The notes beneath the pieces are model-generated. The model was given only the letters and a program-made list of their open reading frames with translations. It searched no databases and was not told the origin of the DNA. The position numbers were made by a program, and so were the translations under genes. This document shows positions 8,339 through 16,134 of a stretch of DNA of 64,000 nucleotides, in pieces; within the stretch, counting starts at the first letter, position 1, and every line of letters starts with the position of its first letter. The DNA is from Perlucidibaca piscinae DSM 21586 (GTDB lineage: Bacteria > Pseudomonadota > Gammaproteobacteria > Pseudomonadales > Moraxellaceae). The stretch is from NCBI RefSeq assembly GCF_000420045.1, contig NZ_ATUE01000006.1, positions 1-64,000 of the forward strand, written 5' to 3'.

Positions 8339-9066
8339 CCCACCATGCCTCCATTGACCGAGATCACCTGCCGCGTGATGTAGGCAGCATCTTCGTGCAT
8401 CAGGAAGCTGACGGCAGCGGCCACTTCCTCGGGTTTGCCCATGCGTCGGGCCGGGATGATCTTCATGGCTTCTTCCAGCACGCGTTCGTCGACCATTTCG
8501 GTGTCGATGAGGCCGGGTGCGATGCAGTTGACAGTGATTTCGCGGCTGGCCAGTTCGACGGCCAGCGCCTTGGTGGCCCCGATGATGCCAGCCTTGGCGG
8601 CGCTGTAGTTGACCTGGCCACGGTTGCCCATGAGGCCGGAGACTGATGCCAGGGTGACGATGCGGCCGGGTTTTCGGCGCCGCACCAGCGGCATGGTCAG
8701 CGGGTTGAGAACATTGTAGAAGCTGTCCAGATTGGTGTGGATGACGGCATCCCAGTCTTCACCCGGCATGGCGGGAAAGGCGTTGTCTCGGGCGATGCCG
8801 GCATTGCAGACCACCCCGTAATAGCAGCCATGTGCCTCGACATCGGCGAGCAGGGCCTCTGCGGCGGCGGCACGGTCGGCGACATCAAACTGGAGTACAC
8901 GGACGGCTCGACCCATGGCCCGTATCTGTTCGGCCACGGCGTCGGCTTCATCACGCCGGCTGCGGCAGTGCAGGACGATGTCGTGGCCGTCACGCGCCAG
9001 ACGCAGGGCAATGGCGCGGCCTATGCCGCGACTGGAGCCGGTGATGAATATGGTGTGAGTCGTCAT
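8335..9066 (-). CDS. 3-ketoacyl-ACP reductase (FabG-like), APE pathway
   Basis: A short-chain dehydrogenase of 243 residues that reduces 3-ketoacyl-ACP with NADPH. It shows the TGSSRGIGRAIA cofactor loop, the NAG motif (VCNAGIA), catalytic Ser in LASVSG and the YSAAK motif (Y and K four apart). The C-terminus ISVNGGMVG is typical of FabG. It overlaps the downstream ketosynthase by four bases and starts ten bases after the dehydratase stop. It corresponds to the ApeQ-type enzyme of described aryl polyene clusters. Confidence 0.92.
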   Translation of the reverse strand: MTTHTIFITGSSRGIGRAIALRLARDGHDIVLHCRSRRDEADAVAEQIRAMGRAVRVLQFDVADRAAAAEALLADVEAHGCYYGVVCNAGIARDNAFPAMPGEDWDAVIHTNLDSFYNVLNPLTMPLVRRRKPGRIVTLASVSGLMGNRGQVNYSAAKAGIIGATKALAVELASREITVNCIAPGLIDTEMVDERVLEEAMKIIPARRMGKPEEVAAAVSFLMHEDAAYITRQVISVNGGMVG

Positions 9067-9076
9067 GCGGAATGGC

Positions 9077-9526
9077 TCATGGCGTGAGTGGAGTGGTGGG
9101 GGGCTCGAACACCGTCAGGGCAGCCTCGGCCAGGGGGGTGCCCTGGCAGCTGATCTGGCAGTCAAACTGGCCCAGCCCGTTGCCGGACTGGAAGCTGCAG
9201 CTGATCTCTATGCGCAGCACATCCCCGATGCGAAACCAGGGTTGACGGCTGTCATAGCGCCGGCTGCCGAGCAGGAAGCCGACCTTGGGCGGCAGTCCCT
9301 GTTGTCTGGCCTGCCAGCCGGCCCAGGCGGCAATCGCCTGAGCCATGTATTCGATGCCGACCCAGGCCGGCATGCCGTCAGCCTGGATGAAGCGGCTGTC
9401 GGCACGGATGGCGACTTCGGCAAGCAGACTGTTGTCGTCGGCTTCAATGGCGCGATCGAGCAGACACATGGGGTGGTCGTGCGGCACCAGTTCGCGGATC
9501 GGGCAGTCAATCGGCTGGCGAGTCAT
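9077..9526 (-). CDS. 3-hydroxyacyl-ACP dehydratase-like hot-dog protein (ApeP type)
   Basis: A 149-residue hot-dog protein. The start ATG at 9526 overlaps the ketosynthase stop (ATGA); the open frame continues upstream but only inside that gene. The N-terminal RELVPHDHPMCLLDRAIE carries the FabA/FabZ-like His-bearing active-site strand, and GIEYMAQAIAAWAGWQA is the central hot-dog helix. It dehydrates 3-hydroxyacyl-ACP to the trans-2-enoyl form; since the locus has no enoyl reductase, double bonds are kept and conjugate. It corresponds to ApeP by content and neighbours. Confidence 0.88.
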   Translation of the reverse strand: MTRQPIDCPIRELVPHDHPMCLLDRAIEADDNSLLAEVAIRADSRFIQADGMPAWVGIEYMAQAIAAWAGWQARQQGLPPKVGFLLGSRRYDSRQPWFRIGDVLRIEISCSFQSGNGLGQFDCQISCQGTPLAEAALTVFEPPTTPLTP

Positions 9527-10707
9527 GGCTGCCCCAGGATCAGGCAGGCATTGCTGCCGCCGAATGCGAACGAGTTGCTCATGGCATGACGCAGGGGCCG
9601 GCCCAGGCGTTGTCCGGCGCTGACGGTCTGCAGGCAGGGCAGGTCGGGATCCTGCTCGCCATCCCACCAGTGCGGTGGCAGCAGCCCGTCCGGATTGTCC
9701 TGCAGGGCCAGCCAGCACAGTGCTGCCTCAAGGGCGCCGGCGCCTCCCAGCGCATGGCCGGTCAGCGGCTTGGTGGAGCTGACCGGCACGCCGGCAGGAA
9801 ACAGGCGACTCACGGCGAGTGACTCCATGGCATCGTTCTGCCGGGTGGCGGTGCCATGCAGATTGAGGTAGTCGATGTCGGCAGAGGTCAGGCCGGCACG
9901 AGCCAGAGCCTGCTTCATGGCGGCCTCGGCACCGGCGCCATCCGGACGTGGCGCGGAAATGTGATGGCCATCGGAGGTTTCTCCCCAGCCGGCGAGGCGT
10001 ATCCCGTCCGCTTCACGTGTCATCAGGAAGAGGGCGCCGCCTTCTCCGATATTGATGCCTCGGCGATTCCTGCTGAGTGGCTGGCAGCGCTCCGCACTGA
10101 CGGATTCCAGGGCGCTGAAGCCGGCGATGGTGAACGCGCAGAGGGCATCCATCCCGCCAGTGATGACGGCGTCGGCCAGTCCGGTCTTGAGCAGCCTTGC
10201 CGCGCTGGCAAGCGCCTTGGCACTGGACGAGCAGGCCGTGGAAATCACCAGTGCCGGCCCGCCAATGTCCAGATGCTCCGACAGCATGACCGCTGGCGAG
10301 CCCATTTCCTGGCTGCTCAGATGGAACGAGGGCGGCAGCTGGCCGGTAGTCAGAAAGCCGGCAATCGCTGTCTCGCTGTCACCAATGCCGGAGGTGCTGG
10401 TGCCGAGCACCACGGCAACCCGGTCGCGGCCGTGGCGCGTGATGGCCGCGGCAACGGCAGGGCGGATCTGTGCCAGCGCGGTCAGCAGCAGGCGGTTGTT
10501 GCGACTGTGCTGCGTGGCCGGCAGGTCGTCGAGGCTGGCCAGCGGTTCCGGCGCGATGCCCAGGTGCAGTACCTGTCCCGGCATCAGCTGATGGTTTTCC
10601 GCCACCCCGCAGGGAGCTGATCCGAACAGCCGCGCCCGAACGGTCTCCTTGCTGTTGCCCAGCGCACAGACGATGCCCATGTCATTGAGATAGACCGAGG
10701 GGCTCAT
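9523..10707 (-). CDS. Beta-ketoacyl-ACP synthase, second APE ketosynthase
   Basis: A 394-residue condensing enzyme starting at ATG 10707; the open frame extends to 10986 but that part lies within the DUF3261 gene. The triad is intact: Cys159 in STACSSSAK, His284 in NLHGTATRQND and His318 in TKPLTGHALGGAG. It is separated by one base from the upstream stop (TGA C ATG) and overlaps the dehydratase start. Similar enzymes in aryl polyene loci act beside the main ketosynthase. It is more divergent in its first 60 residues than the 7103-8338 enzyme. Confidence 0.88.
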   Translation of the reverse strand: MSPSVYLNDMGIVCALGNSKETVRARLFGSAPCGVAENHQLMPGQVLHLGIAPEPLASLDDLPATQHSRNNRLLLTALAQIRPAVAAAITRHGRDRVAVVLGTSTSGIGDSETAIAGFLTTGQLPPSFHLSSQEMGSPAVMLSEHLDIGGPALVISTACSSSAKALASAARLLKTGLADAVITGGMDALCAFTIAGFSALESVSAERCQPLSRNRRGINIGEGGALFLMTREADGIRLAGWGETSDGHHISAPRPDGAGAEAAMKQALARAGLTSADIDYLNLHGTATRQNDAMESLAVSRLFPAGVPVSSTKPLTGHALGGAGALEAALCWLALQDNPDGLLPPHWWDGEQDPDLPCLQTVSAGQRLGRPLRHAMSNSFAFGGSNACLILGQP

Positions 10708-10708
10708 G

Positions 10709-11293
10709 TCACGGCTCCTGCACGACCGACTCGATACGCAGCCGGTAGCCTTCCAGATGATTGTCCAGCAGGGTCTGACCCTGCCATGCCGGGCTGCCGG
10801 CATAGTGCAGAACGACGGCCTCGCGACCCTCGAACCTGAGCGTGCGGCGGTTTTCCTGCTCTTCCAGCGTCCAGGAGGGCGGCAAGGCGGCCTGCACGGC
10901 AGCGGCCGGCCAGTAGGCCAGCTGGATGTCTCGCAGAATGCGCCTGGCATCGACACGAGGCAGCAACAGGCTGCCTTGTTCGGCACTCAGGGTACTGCCG
11001 TCCCAGTGCATCGTGAACACGCGGGTACCCATGGCGAAGGCAGCCAGCCGGACATCCTGGGCGTCAACCTCCAGCTGGGCATCCAGCGTCTGTCCGTTGA
11101 CGATTCGGCGCAGCAGGGTATGCCGACTGCCTGCCAGGTGCAGCTGTTGTGCGAGACTGATGTCGCTGCCCAGGCTGGCCGGGCTCAGCGCCAGCGCGGG
11201 CACGACGGCAGGCTGGGCAGGTCCGGGCAGGCTGCTGCAGCCGGCTGCCAGCAACGTCAGGCCGATCAGTCCGGTGATCAGCCGGCTGCGCAC
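10709..11293 (-). CDS. DUF3261 family lipoprotein (APE locus)
   Basis: A 194-residue lipoprotein with GTG start at 11293 and signal MRSRLITGLIGLTLLAAGC (lipobox LAAGC). The mature region is beta-rich (LEVDAQDVRLAAFAMGTRVF; RRTLRFEGREAVVLHYAG), as in DUF3261 proteins that recur in aryl polyene clusters. Its exact role is not known; with the LolA-like and MMPL proteins it is likely to help move the lipid-linked polyene to the outer membrane. It overlaps the flavoprotein gene by 16 bases at its start. Confidence 0.83.
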   Translation of the reverse strand: MRSRLITGLIGLTLLAAGCSSLPGPAQPAVVPALALSPASLGSDISLAQQLHLAGSRHTLLRRIVNGQTLDAQLEVDAQDVRLAAFAMGTRVFTMHWDGSTLSAEQGSLLLPRVDARRILRDIQLAYWPAAAVQAALPPSWTLEEQENRRTLRFEGREAVVLHYAGSPAWQGQTLLDNHLEGYRLRIESVVQEP

Positions 11294-12507
11294 AGCTGCT
11301 CCAGCGTCTTCAGGCGACGCGGTTCCGCGACATAGGGATTGTTCAGATCCCAGGCATAGCCGGCAAGAATCGCCGAGATCATGCGGCGAATGTCCGGCGA
11401 TTGCCGTTCATGGAAGATCACGTCCTGGAAGCCGCCGGCGTACCAGCTTTCGACGAAGGAGCGGAAGGTGTCGACACCGCGCCGCAGGGGGTCGGCATAG
11501 TCGCGCTGCCAGTCAACCGCTTCGCCGGCATATTCGCGGGCAATCGCATCTGCAGCCAGTGTGGCTGACTTGACGGCAATGGTGACACCGCTGGAAAACA
11601 CCGGATCCAGAAACTCGCCGGCATTGCCCAGCAGGGCATAGCCCTTGCCCCACAGTGACTTCACGTTGGCGGCATAGCCGGTGAGCTTGCGCACCGGCGT
11701 GTCCCACACCGCATTGGCGAGCAGGCCGGCAAGCGACGGGGTTTCCGCAACCAGGGCCTGCAGGCGCTCGGCTTCAGACCCCGGGTACTGCTCAAGGCGG
11801 GAGAGCTCGGCGACGACACCCAGCGAGCAGCGGCCGTTGGAGAACGGAATGGTCCAGAACCAGACATCCTGATAGGTCGGGTGCACGGTGATCAGGATCT
11901 TGTTGCGATCAAAGCTGCCAGGCACCGTACGGTCTTCGATGTGCGTGAAGAAGGCGCCACGCACCGGAAACTCGGACGGTGTTTCCAGATCCAGAAGCCG
12001 GGGTAGGGTGCGTCCGAAACCGCTGGCATCCAGCAGGAAGCGTGCGCTGACGCGATAGGTCTCACCTTCAGGCGAGATCACGTCCACTGCGGGCTGTTCA
12101 CCGTCGACAGCCACGGCAATGACCTGATGCCGGTAGCGTATGTCGGCACCGGCCTTGGTCGCTGCCTGCGCCAGGACATGATCGAAGTCGGCACGCTGCA
12201 CCTGGAACGTGGTACCCCAGCCGGGCGAGAACTTGTCCCGGAAGTCGAATGCGGTAGCGCGCGAGCCGCGCACGAAGGCGGCACCGTTCTTGTACTGGAA
12301 ACCGGCCTCGATGACATCCTGCAGGAAGCCGGCTGCCTCGATGCAGGCCATGCTTTGCGGCAGCAGGCTTTCGCCGATGGAGAAGCGTGGAAACTGCTCC
12401 CGCTCCAGAATCATGACCTGGCGTCCCTGCTTGCGCAGCAGGCCGGCGGCCACCGAGCCGGACGGGCCGGCGCCGATGATGAGGATTTCCGTATGCTCGA
12501 TGCGCAT
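11278..12507 (-). CDS. FAD-dependent oxidoreductase with tryptophan-halogenase signature (APE locus)
   Basis: A 409-residue flavoprotein. AAGGGA precedes the ATG at 12507, which is preferred to 12552. GAGPSG at about 12-17 is the FAD Rossmann motif. VWFWTIPFSNG contains WFWTIP at 216-221, matching the WxWxIP signature of flavin-dependent halogenases exactly. A lysine (K73, in FQYKNGAAF) lies where a catalytic lysine could sit, but the alignment is unverified. Similar proteins occur in aryl polyene and xanthomonadin loci, where brominated pigments are known. It could also be a non-halogenating hydroxylase or a geranylgeranyl-reductase-like enzyme. Confidence 0.8.
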   Translation of the reverse strand: MRIEHTEILIIGAGPSGSVAAGLLRKQGRQVMILEREQFPRFSIGESLLPQSMACIEAAGFLQDVIEAGFQYKNGAAFVRGSRATAFDFRDKFSPGWGTTFQVQRADFDHVLAQAATKAGADIRYRHQVIAVAVDGEQPAVDVISPEGETYRVSARFLLDASGFGRTLPRLLDLETPSEFPVRGAFFTHIEDRTVPGSFDRNKILITVHPTYQDVWFWTIPFSNGRCSLGVVAELSRLEQYPGSEAERLQALVAETPSLAGLLANAVWDTPVRKLTGYAANVKSLWGKGYALLGNAGEFLDPVFSSGVTIAVKSATLAADAIAREYAGEAVDWQRDYADPLRRGVDTFRSFVESWYAGGFQDVIFHERQSPDIRRMISAILAGYAWDLNNPYVAEPRRLKTLEQLCAAG

Positions 12508-12529
12508 CTTGCCAATATCCCTTTGATGA

Positions 12530-12799
12530 TCAGTGAAGCAGGTCGCCGGCACGCAGAATGCCGACGATTCCCACGAGAATCCAGAATGCGTTCAGTGTGG
12601 TGTAGGCGGTGTCACGACGCAGGATCGCGCACCAGGTCAGCAGCACGGCATCCACGGTGTTGAATACCCAGACGAACATAAACGGACTGGCCGGGCCCAG
12701 CCAGCTCACCAGACTGAAGCTGAAGATGCGCATCAGCACCCCGATCATTTCGAGGCTGCGCAGGTGGAGCAGAATGAAACTGTTGATGCTGTTCAGCAT
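12530..12799 (-). CDS. Small multi-pass membrane protein in APE operon
   Basis: An 89-residue hydrophobic protein starting at ATG 12799, whose first codons overlap the MMPL stop by seven bases (ATGCTGA), a translational-coupling arrangement. Two or three membrane spans are likely (IGVLMRIFSFSLVSWLG; FMFVWVFNTVDAVLLTWCAI; LNAFWILVGIVGIL). The C-terminal pattern WCAILRRDTAYTTLNAFWIL recurs in a decayed copy at 35784-35918. It resembles small uncharacterised integral membrane proteins; no enzymatic motif is visible. Its place between exporter and flavoprotein suggests a role in the pigment system, by position only. Confidence 0.7.
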   Translation of the reverse strand: MLNSINSFILLHLRSLEMIGVLMRIFSFSLVSWLGPASPFMFVWVFNTVDAVLLTWCAILRRDTAYTTLNAFWILVGIVGILRAGDLLH

Positions 12800-15108
12800 G
12801 ATGACGATGTCCGTGAATACCGGAAGCAGGGCGTGAGAAACCAGATCAGCAGCTCGCCCAGCAGCATGGTGATGCCGAAGGCGCTGAGTGCCGGGGTGCT
12901 GGACAGGGCCAGCAGGCCGAAGGCCAGCATGGTGCTGATGCCGGCAAGGGCAACCGCCAGCCAGGCACTGCGGTCGTCGGGGTGTTCGAGCAGGAAGATG
13001 CCGTAATCGATGCCCATGCCGAGCAGCAGCACCAGCGCGAGCACATGGAACAGTTGCAGCGGCATGCCCAGCCATCCCAGCAGGGCCACCGTGAGCAGGC
13101 TGCCGAGCAGTGTCGGCAGCCAGGCACGCCATGCCGAGCGACCGAAGCGCAGGCAAAGCGCGCCCAGCACGGCGACATAGGCAGCGAGCAGCAGCCAGGT
13201 CATGCTGATCCGGTAGCGTCCCAGCAGATTCGAGTAGTCCCGGGTGCTGTCGATCCAGCGCACCCCGGTCAAACCGTTCGCCGTGTCTGCCAGGGTGGGT
13301 GTCAGTGCTGGCGTCACGCCGTGCAGCAGCACCACGCTGTAATGACGGTCAGCTATCCTGCCCAGCCATTGTCCGGGCACTACGGCCGCAGCCGGACCGC
13401 TTTGCCAGTCCTGCCAGGTCATCGGCGTCGTCGTCACGGCTGGCCGGGACAGTGTCTCTCCTGTGGCGTCGGCGACGCTGGCGAGTGCCGTTGCTTCAGC
13501 GTCCTGTACCAGCAGGGCATCCTCACGCTGGCGCTGCGCCGAGGGCAGCCAGTCGGAGACGGCGCGATAACCAGTCAGCCGGTTCGAGGCGATCAGCGTG
13601 TCCAGTCGTGTCTTGAGCTGCTCTTCGCGCATCAGAACCGTATCGGCGTCGGCTGCCTCGACAAGATAGAACTGGGCCGGACTGGGTACGCCAAGCAGGC
13701 GGCTCACGGCGAGCTGTTCCGCCATGAGTTCGGCGGGCGTGTTCTGCAGCTGCCTGAGGTCATCGCTGCTGCCCAGGCGGACAAGCCCGCCCGCAATCAG
13801 CACGGTCAGGGCGGCGGCCATCAGCAGGCCGCGCCGATCGGCCTGCCAGACTGGCCAGCGTGACAGGCTGTCGCCAACCCGGCGCGCGAAGCGGGTGTCT
13901 GGAAGCGGGCTGCGGTCCAGCCAGGGAAACCAGCACACCACCGTCAGGAAGGCTGCCGTCAGCCCGATCACCGAGAACACGGCAATCTGTCGCAGGCCGG
14001 GAAACGGGGCCAGACCCAGGGCGAGGTAGGCCAGTGCACTGGTCAGCAGCGCCAGGGTGAGTCCGGGCAGCAGCCGTCGCAGGACATGGTGTCTGTCGGT
14101 CACGGGCTGGCCCTGACGTGCCGCGAAGTAATGAAAGCCGTAGTCCTCGGCGACACCGACCAGGCTGGCGCCAAAGATGAGTGTGAGCAGATGCACCTGA
14201 CCGAAAAGCATGCCGGTGACGCTGATGGCAGCTGCCGTGCCTATCACCAGTGACAGCGCCACCAGGGCGATGGGTTGCAGCGAGCGAAAGGTCAGCCAGA
14301 CCAGCAGCAGGATGGCCAGCAGCGAGCCCAGACCGATGGTGCTGATTTCATGGCTGGCCTGCGTGGCAGCTGCTTCGGCATGCAAGGGGATGCCGGCGCT
14401 CAGCAGCTGGCTGTCGGGATTTCGGGCGGCCAGCTGCGTACGCGCCACGGCCAGTGTGTCCAGCAGCCTGCTGTCGCCGGTCACGGCAAATGGTGAGCCG
14501 GGCTGCACATAACGCAGCATGACCCACTCCCTGCCATCCGCCGAGAGCGCCAGCTCATTGTCACGCGGGCTGACCTTCATGTCGCTGGCACGTGCACTCC
14601 ACCAGCCGGACCAGAGGCCTAGCGGATCATCCTGCCAGGAGGTCAGGCGTGTGCTGCTGCCCGGCTGATACAGCGCCATGAGCGCCGTCGCGCCCAGCTG
14701 CCCGGGTGATGCCTTGCTCAGCCAGGCACGTTGCTCCGCAGTCAGCAGGCCCTGCCGCCAAGGCTGGTAGAAGGCCAGCAAGGCGTCAGCCTGCCGGGTG
14801 TCTGCACGGGCTTCCTTCAGGTCAGGCAGGCGTTTCGCCAACAATTGCCTGACCTGTCCGGCTGCCTGCTGTGCCGCTGACCAGTCACGGGCACCGACAA
14901 GCAGCAGAATCTGGTTGCCGCTGCTGCCGGCAATGCGCTGGATGGCCTCGTGCACGGCCGGCTGATGCTCGTCTGCAGGCAGCAGCGCCATGATATTGGT
15001 GTCCAGTCGGCTGGCCTGCCAGAACTGCCACTGATGCACGCCGAGCAGCGCCACCATGAGCAGCCAGAGCAGGGGCAGCAGCCGTCTGCGGCGGACCGAC
15101 TCACTCAT
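12793..15108 (-). CDS. MMPL/RND-family exporter of the APE locus
   Basis: A 771-residue RND-superfamily transporter. It shows an N-terminal membrane helix (LLPLLWLLMVALLGVHQW), a large periplasmic domain with QPAVHEAI and a first membrane bundle (LGSLLAILLLVWLTFRSL onward). A second periplasmic domain follows, then a second bundle near the C-terminus (AYVAVLGALCLRFG onward). GVAEDYGFHYF and MGIDYGIFLLEHP are the paired MMPL motifs. In APE loci this protein is thought to move the lipid-linked polyene across or out of the inner membrane. Start: AGGA lies seven bases before ATG 15108; a TTG at 15111 is in frame. It overlaps the LolA-like gene by eight bases. Confidence 0.9.
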   Translation of the reverse strand: MSESVRRRRLLPLLWLLMVALLGVHQWQFWQASRLDTNIMALLPADEHQPAVHEAIQRIAGSSGNQILLLVGARDWSAAQQAAGQVRQLLAKRLPDLKEARADTRQADALLAFYQPWRQGLLTAEQRAWLSKASPGQLGATALMALYQPGSSTRLTSWQDDPLGLWSGWWSARASDMKVSPRDNELALSADGREWVMLRYVQPGSPFAVTGDSRLLDTLAVARTQLAARNPDSQLLSAGIPLHAEAAATQASHEISTIGLGSLLAILLLVWLTFRSLQPIALVALSLVIGTAAAISVTGMLFGQVHLLTLIFGASLVGVAEDYGFHYFAARQGQPVTDRHHVLRRLLPGLTLALLTSALAYLALGLAPFPGLRQIAVFSVIGLTAAFLTVVCWFPWLDRSPLPDTRFARRVGDSLSRWPVWQADRRGLLMAAALTVLIAGGLVRLGSSDDLRQLQNTPAELMAEQLAVSRLLGVPSPAQFYLVEAADADTVLMREEQLKTRLDTLIASNRLTGYRAVSDWLPSAQRQREDALLVQDAEATALASVADATGETLSRPAVTTTPMTWQDWQSGPAAAVVPGQWLGRIADRHYSVVLLHGVTPALTPTLADTANGLTGVRWIDSTRDYSNLLGRYRISMTWLLLAAYVAVLGALCLRFGRSAWRAWLPTLLGSLLTVALLGWLGMPLQLFHVLALVLLLGMGIDYGIFLLEHPDDRSAWLAVALAGISTMLAFGLLALSSTPALSAFGITMLLGELLIWFLTPCFRYSRTSSSC

Positions 15109-15721
15109 CAAGCCATCCTGCCTCTTGGCGGCTGGCGGCGGGGCTGGTGCTCAGCCGGTCAAAGCGGATGTGGCTGCTGTCGCCATTGCGCTCAAGCATG
15201 GTCACGTCGCGCACATGGGCATCCCCGGACAACTCGATGCGCTGGATGATGCCAGCCAGACGAGCATCACGCGGGATCAGCCGGAGTTGCCAGGTCGCCG
15301 TGCCGGTCACCGTGCCCGTGATCTCGAAACGCTGCTGCAGGCTGTCCAGATTGCCCGACAGCAGGGCCATCAGGGTTTCGTTGAGTGCTCGCAAGCCGGG
15401 CTCCTTCTGGGCATCCAGCCGCTGCAGCGTCTGGTTGTTCTGGCGACTTGCCAGTGTGCGCGGCGTCAGGATCAGCGATGCTTCGAAGGGCGCGCGGGTG
15501 TGCCAGATGACGCCATGCCCCTGCCAGAAGAGAAAGTCGCCGCGCGAGCGCAGAGGGCGGCTGAAGCCTTTCACTACCTTGCGCTGCTCGAACTGGCCGC
15601 GGAGCAGTTCAGGTTGCTGCAGCCGCGTGCCGACATCCCGGACCAGGTCTGCCGCGTATGCAGGCAGGCTGCCAGCAACCAGCATCAGCAGCAGGACAAG
15701 GCTTCGCATCAGATGATTCAT
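15101..15721 (-). CDS. LolA-like periplasmic lipoprotein carrier (APE locus)
   Basis: A 206-residue secreted protein. The signal peptide MNHLMRSLVLLLMLVAGS...AYA ends near residue 24. The mature part has LolA-fold features: LRGQFEQRKVVKGFSRPLRS, GDFLFWQGHGVIWHT and the later GTATWQLRLIPRD. LolA homologues carry hydrophobic lipid anchors across the periplasm; the pigment-cluster paralogues are presumed to ferry the aryl polyene lipid. The start ATG 15721 overlaps the thioesterase stop (ATGA); the longer open frame upstream lies inside that gene. Confidence 0.87.
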   Translation of the reverse strand: MNHLMRSLVLLLMLVAGSLPAYAADLVRDVGTRLQQPELLRGQFEQRKVVKGFSRPLRSRGDFLFWQGHGVIWHTRAPFEASLILTPRTLASRQNNQTLQRLDAQKEPGLRALNETLMALLSGNLDSLQQRFEITGTVTGTATWQLRLIPRDARLAGIIQRIELSGDAHVRDVTMLERNGDSSHIRFDRLSTSPAASRQEAGWLDE

Positions 15722-16134
15722 GGCGCTACGCCCAGTCGTTGCCACAGCACCGGAGGACAGACGTACTCCATCTGCCGGGTCTCGATGCTGACAGCCACCT
15801 GGATGGTGTAGGCCTTGTTGAGACGGCGCCCGGAAACGGCATCGCTGATGAGGTAGTCGATGCGCAGACGGTTTTCCCACTCCGTGATCTCGGCGCGAAT
15901 TCGGATGCGCTGGCCGTAGCTCACCATACCCACGTATTTCAGGCGCATGTCGACGATGGGCCAGGCGTAGCCGGAGTCGCGCATCTGCGGGTAGTCATAG
16001 CCGAAGCGCGAGAGCAGGGCGCAACGGGCCAGTTCGAGATACTTGACGTAATGGCCGTGCCAGACGATGTCCATCGGATCGAGGTCGTGGAAGGCCGGTT
16101 CCAGTTCGATGGTATGACTGAGGTCAAGCGACAT
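15718..16134 (-). CDS. 4HBT-type acyl thioesterase (APE locus)
   Basis: A 138-residue hot-dog thioesterase of the YbgC/4-hydroxybenzoyl-CoA group. The active-site strand FHDLDPMDIVWHGHYVKYLE contains the Asp and HxxY features of the family. The C-terminal half is the beta sheet (GQRIRIRAEITEWENRLRID). In aryl polyene clusters the equivalent enzyme probably removes chains from ACP or CoA, either for release or for proofreading. The gene overlaps the ammonia-lyase stop by 11 bases and the LolA-like start by four, so all three are coupled. Confidence 0.88.
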   Translation of the reverse strand: MSLDLSHTIELEPAFHDLDPMDIVWHGHYVKYLELARCALLSRFGYDYPQMRDSGYAWPIVDMRLKYVGMVSYGQRIRIRAEITEWENRLRIDYLISDAVSGRRLNKAYTIQVAVSIETRQMEYVCPPVLWQRLGVAP

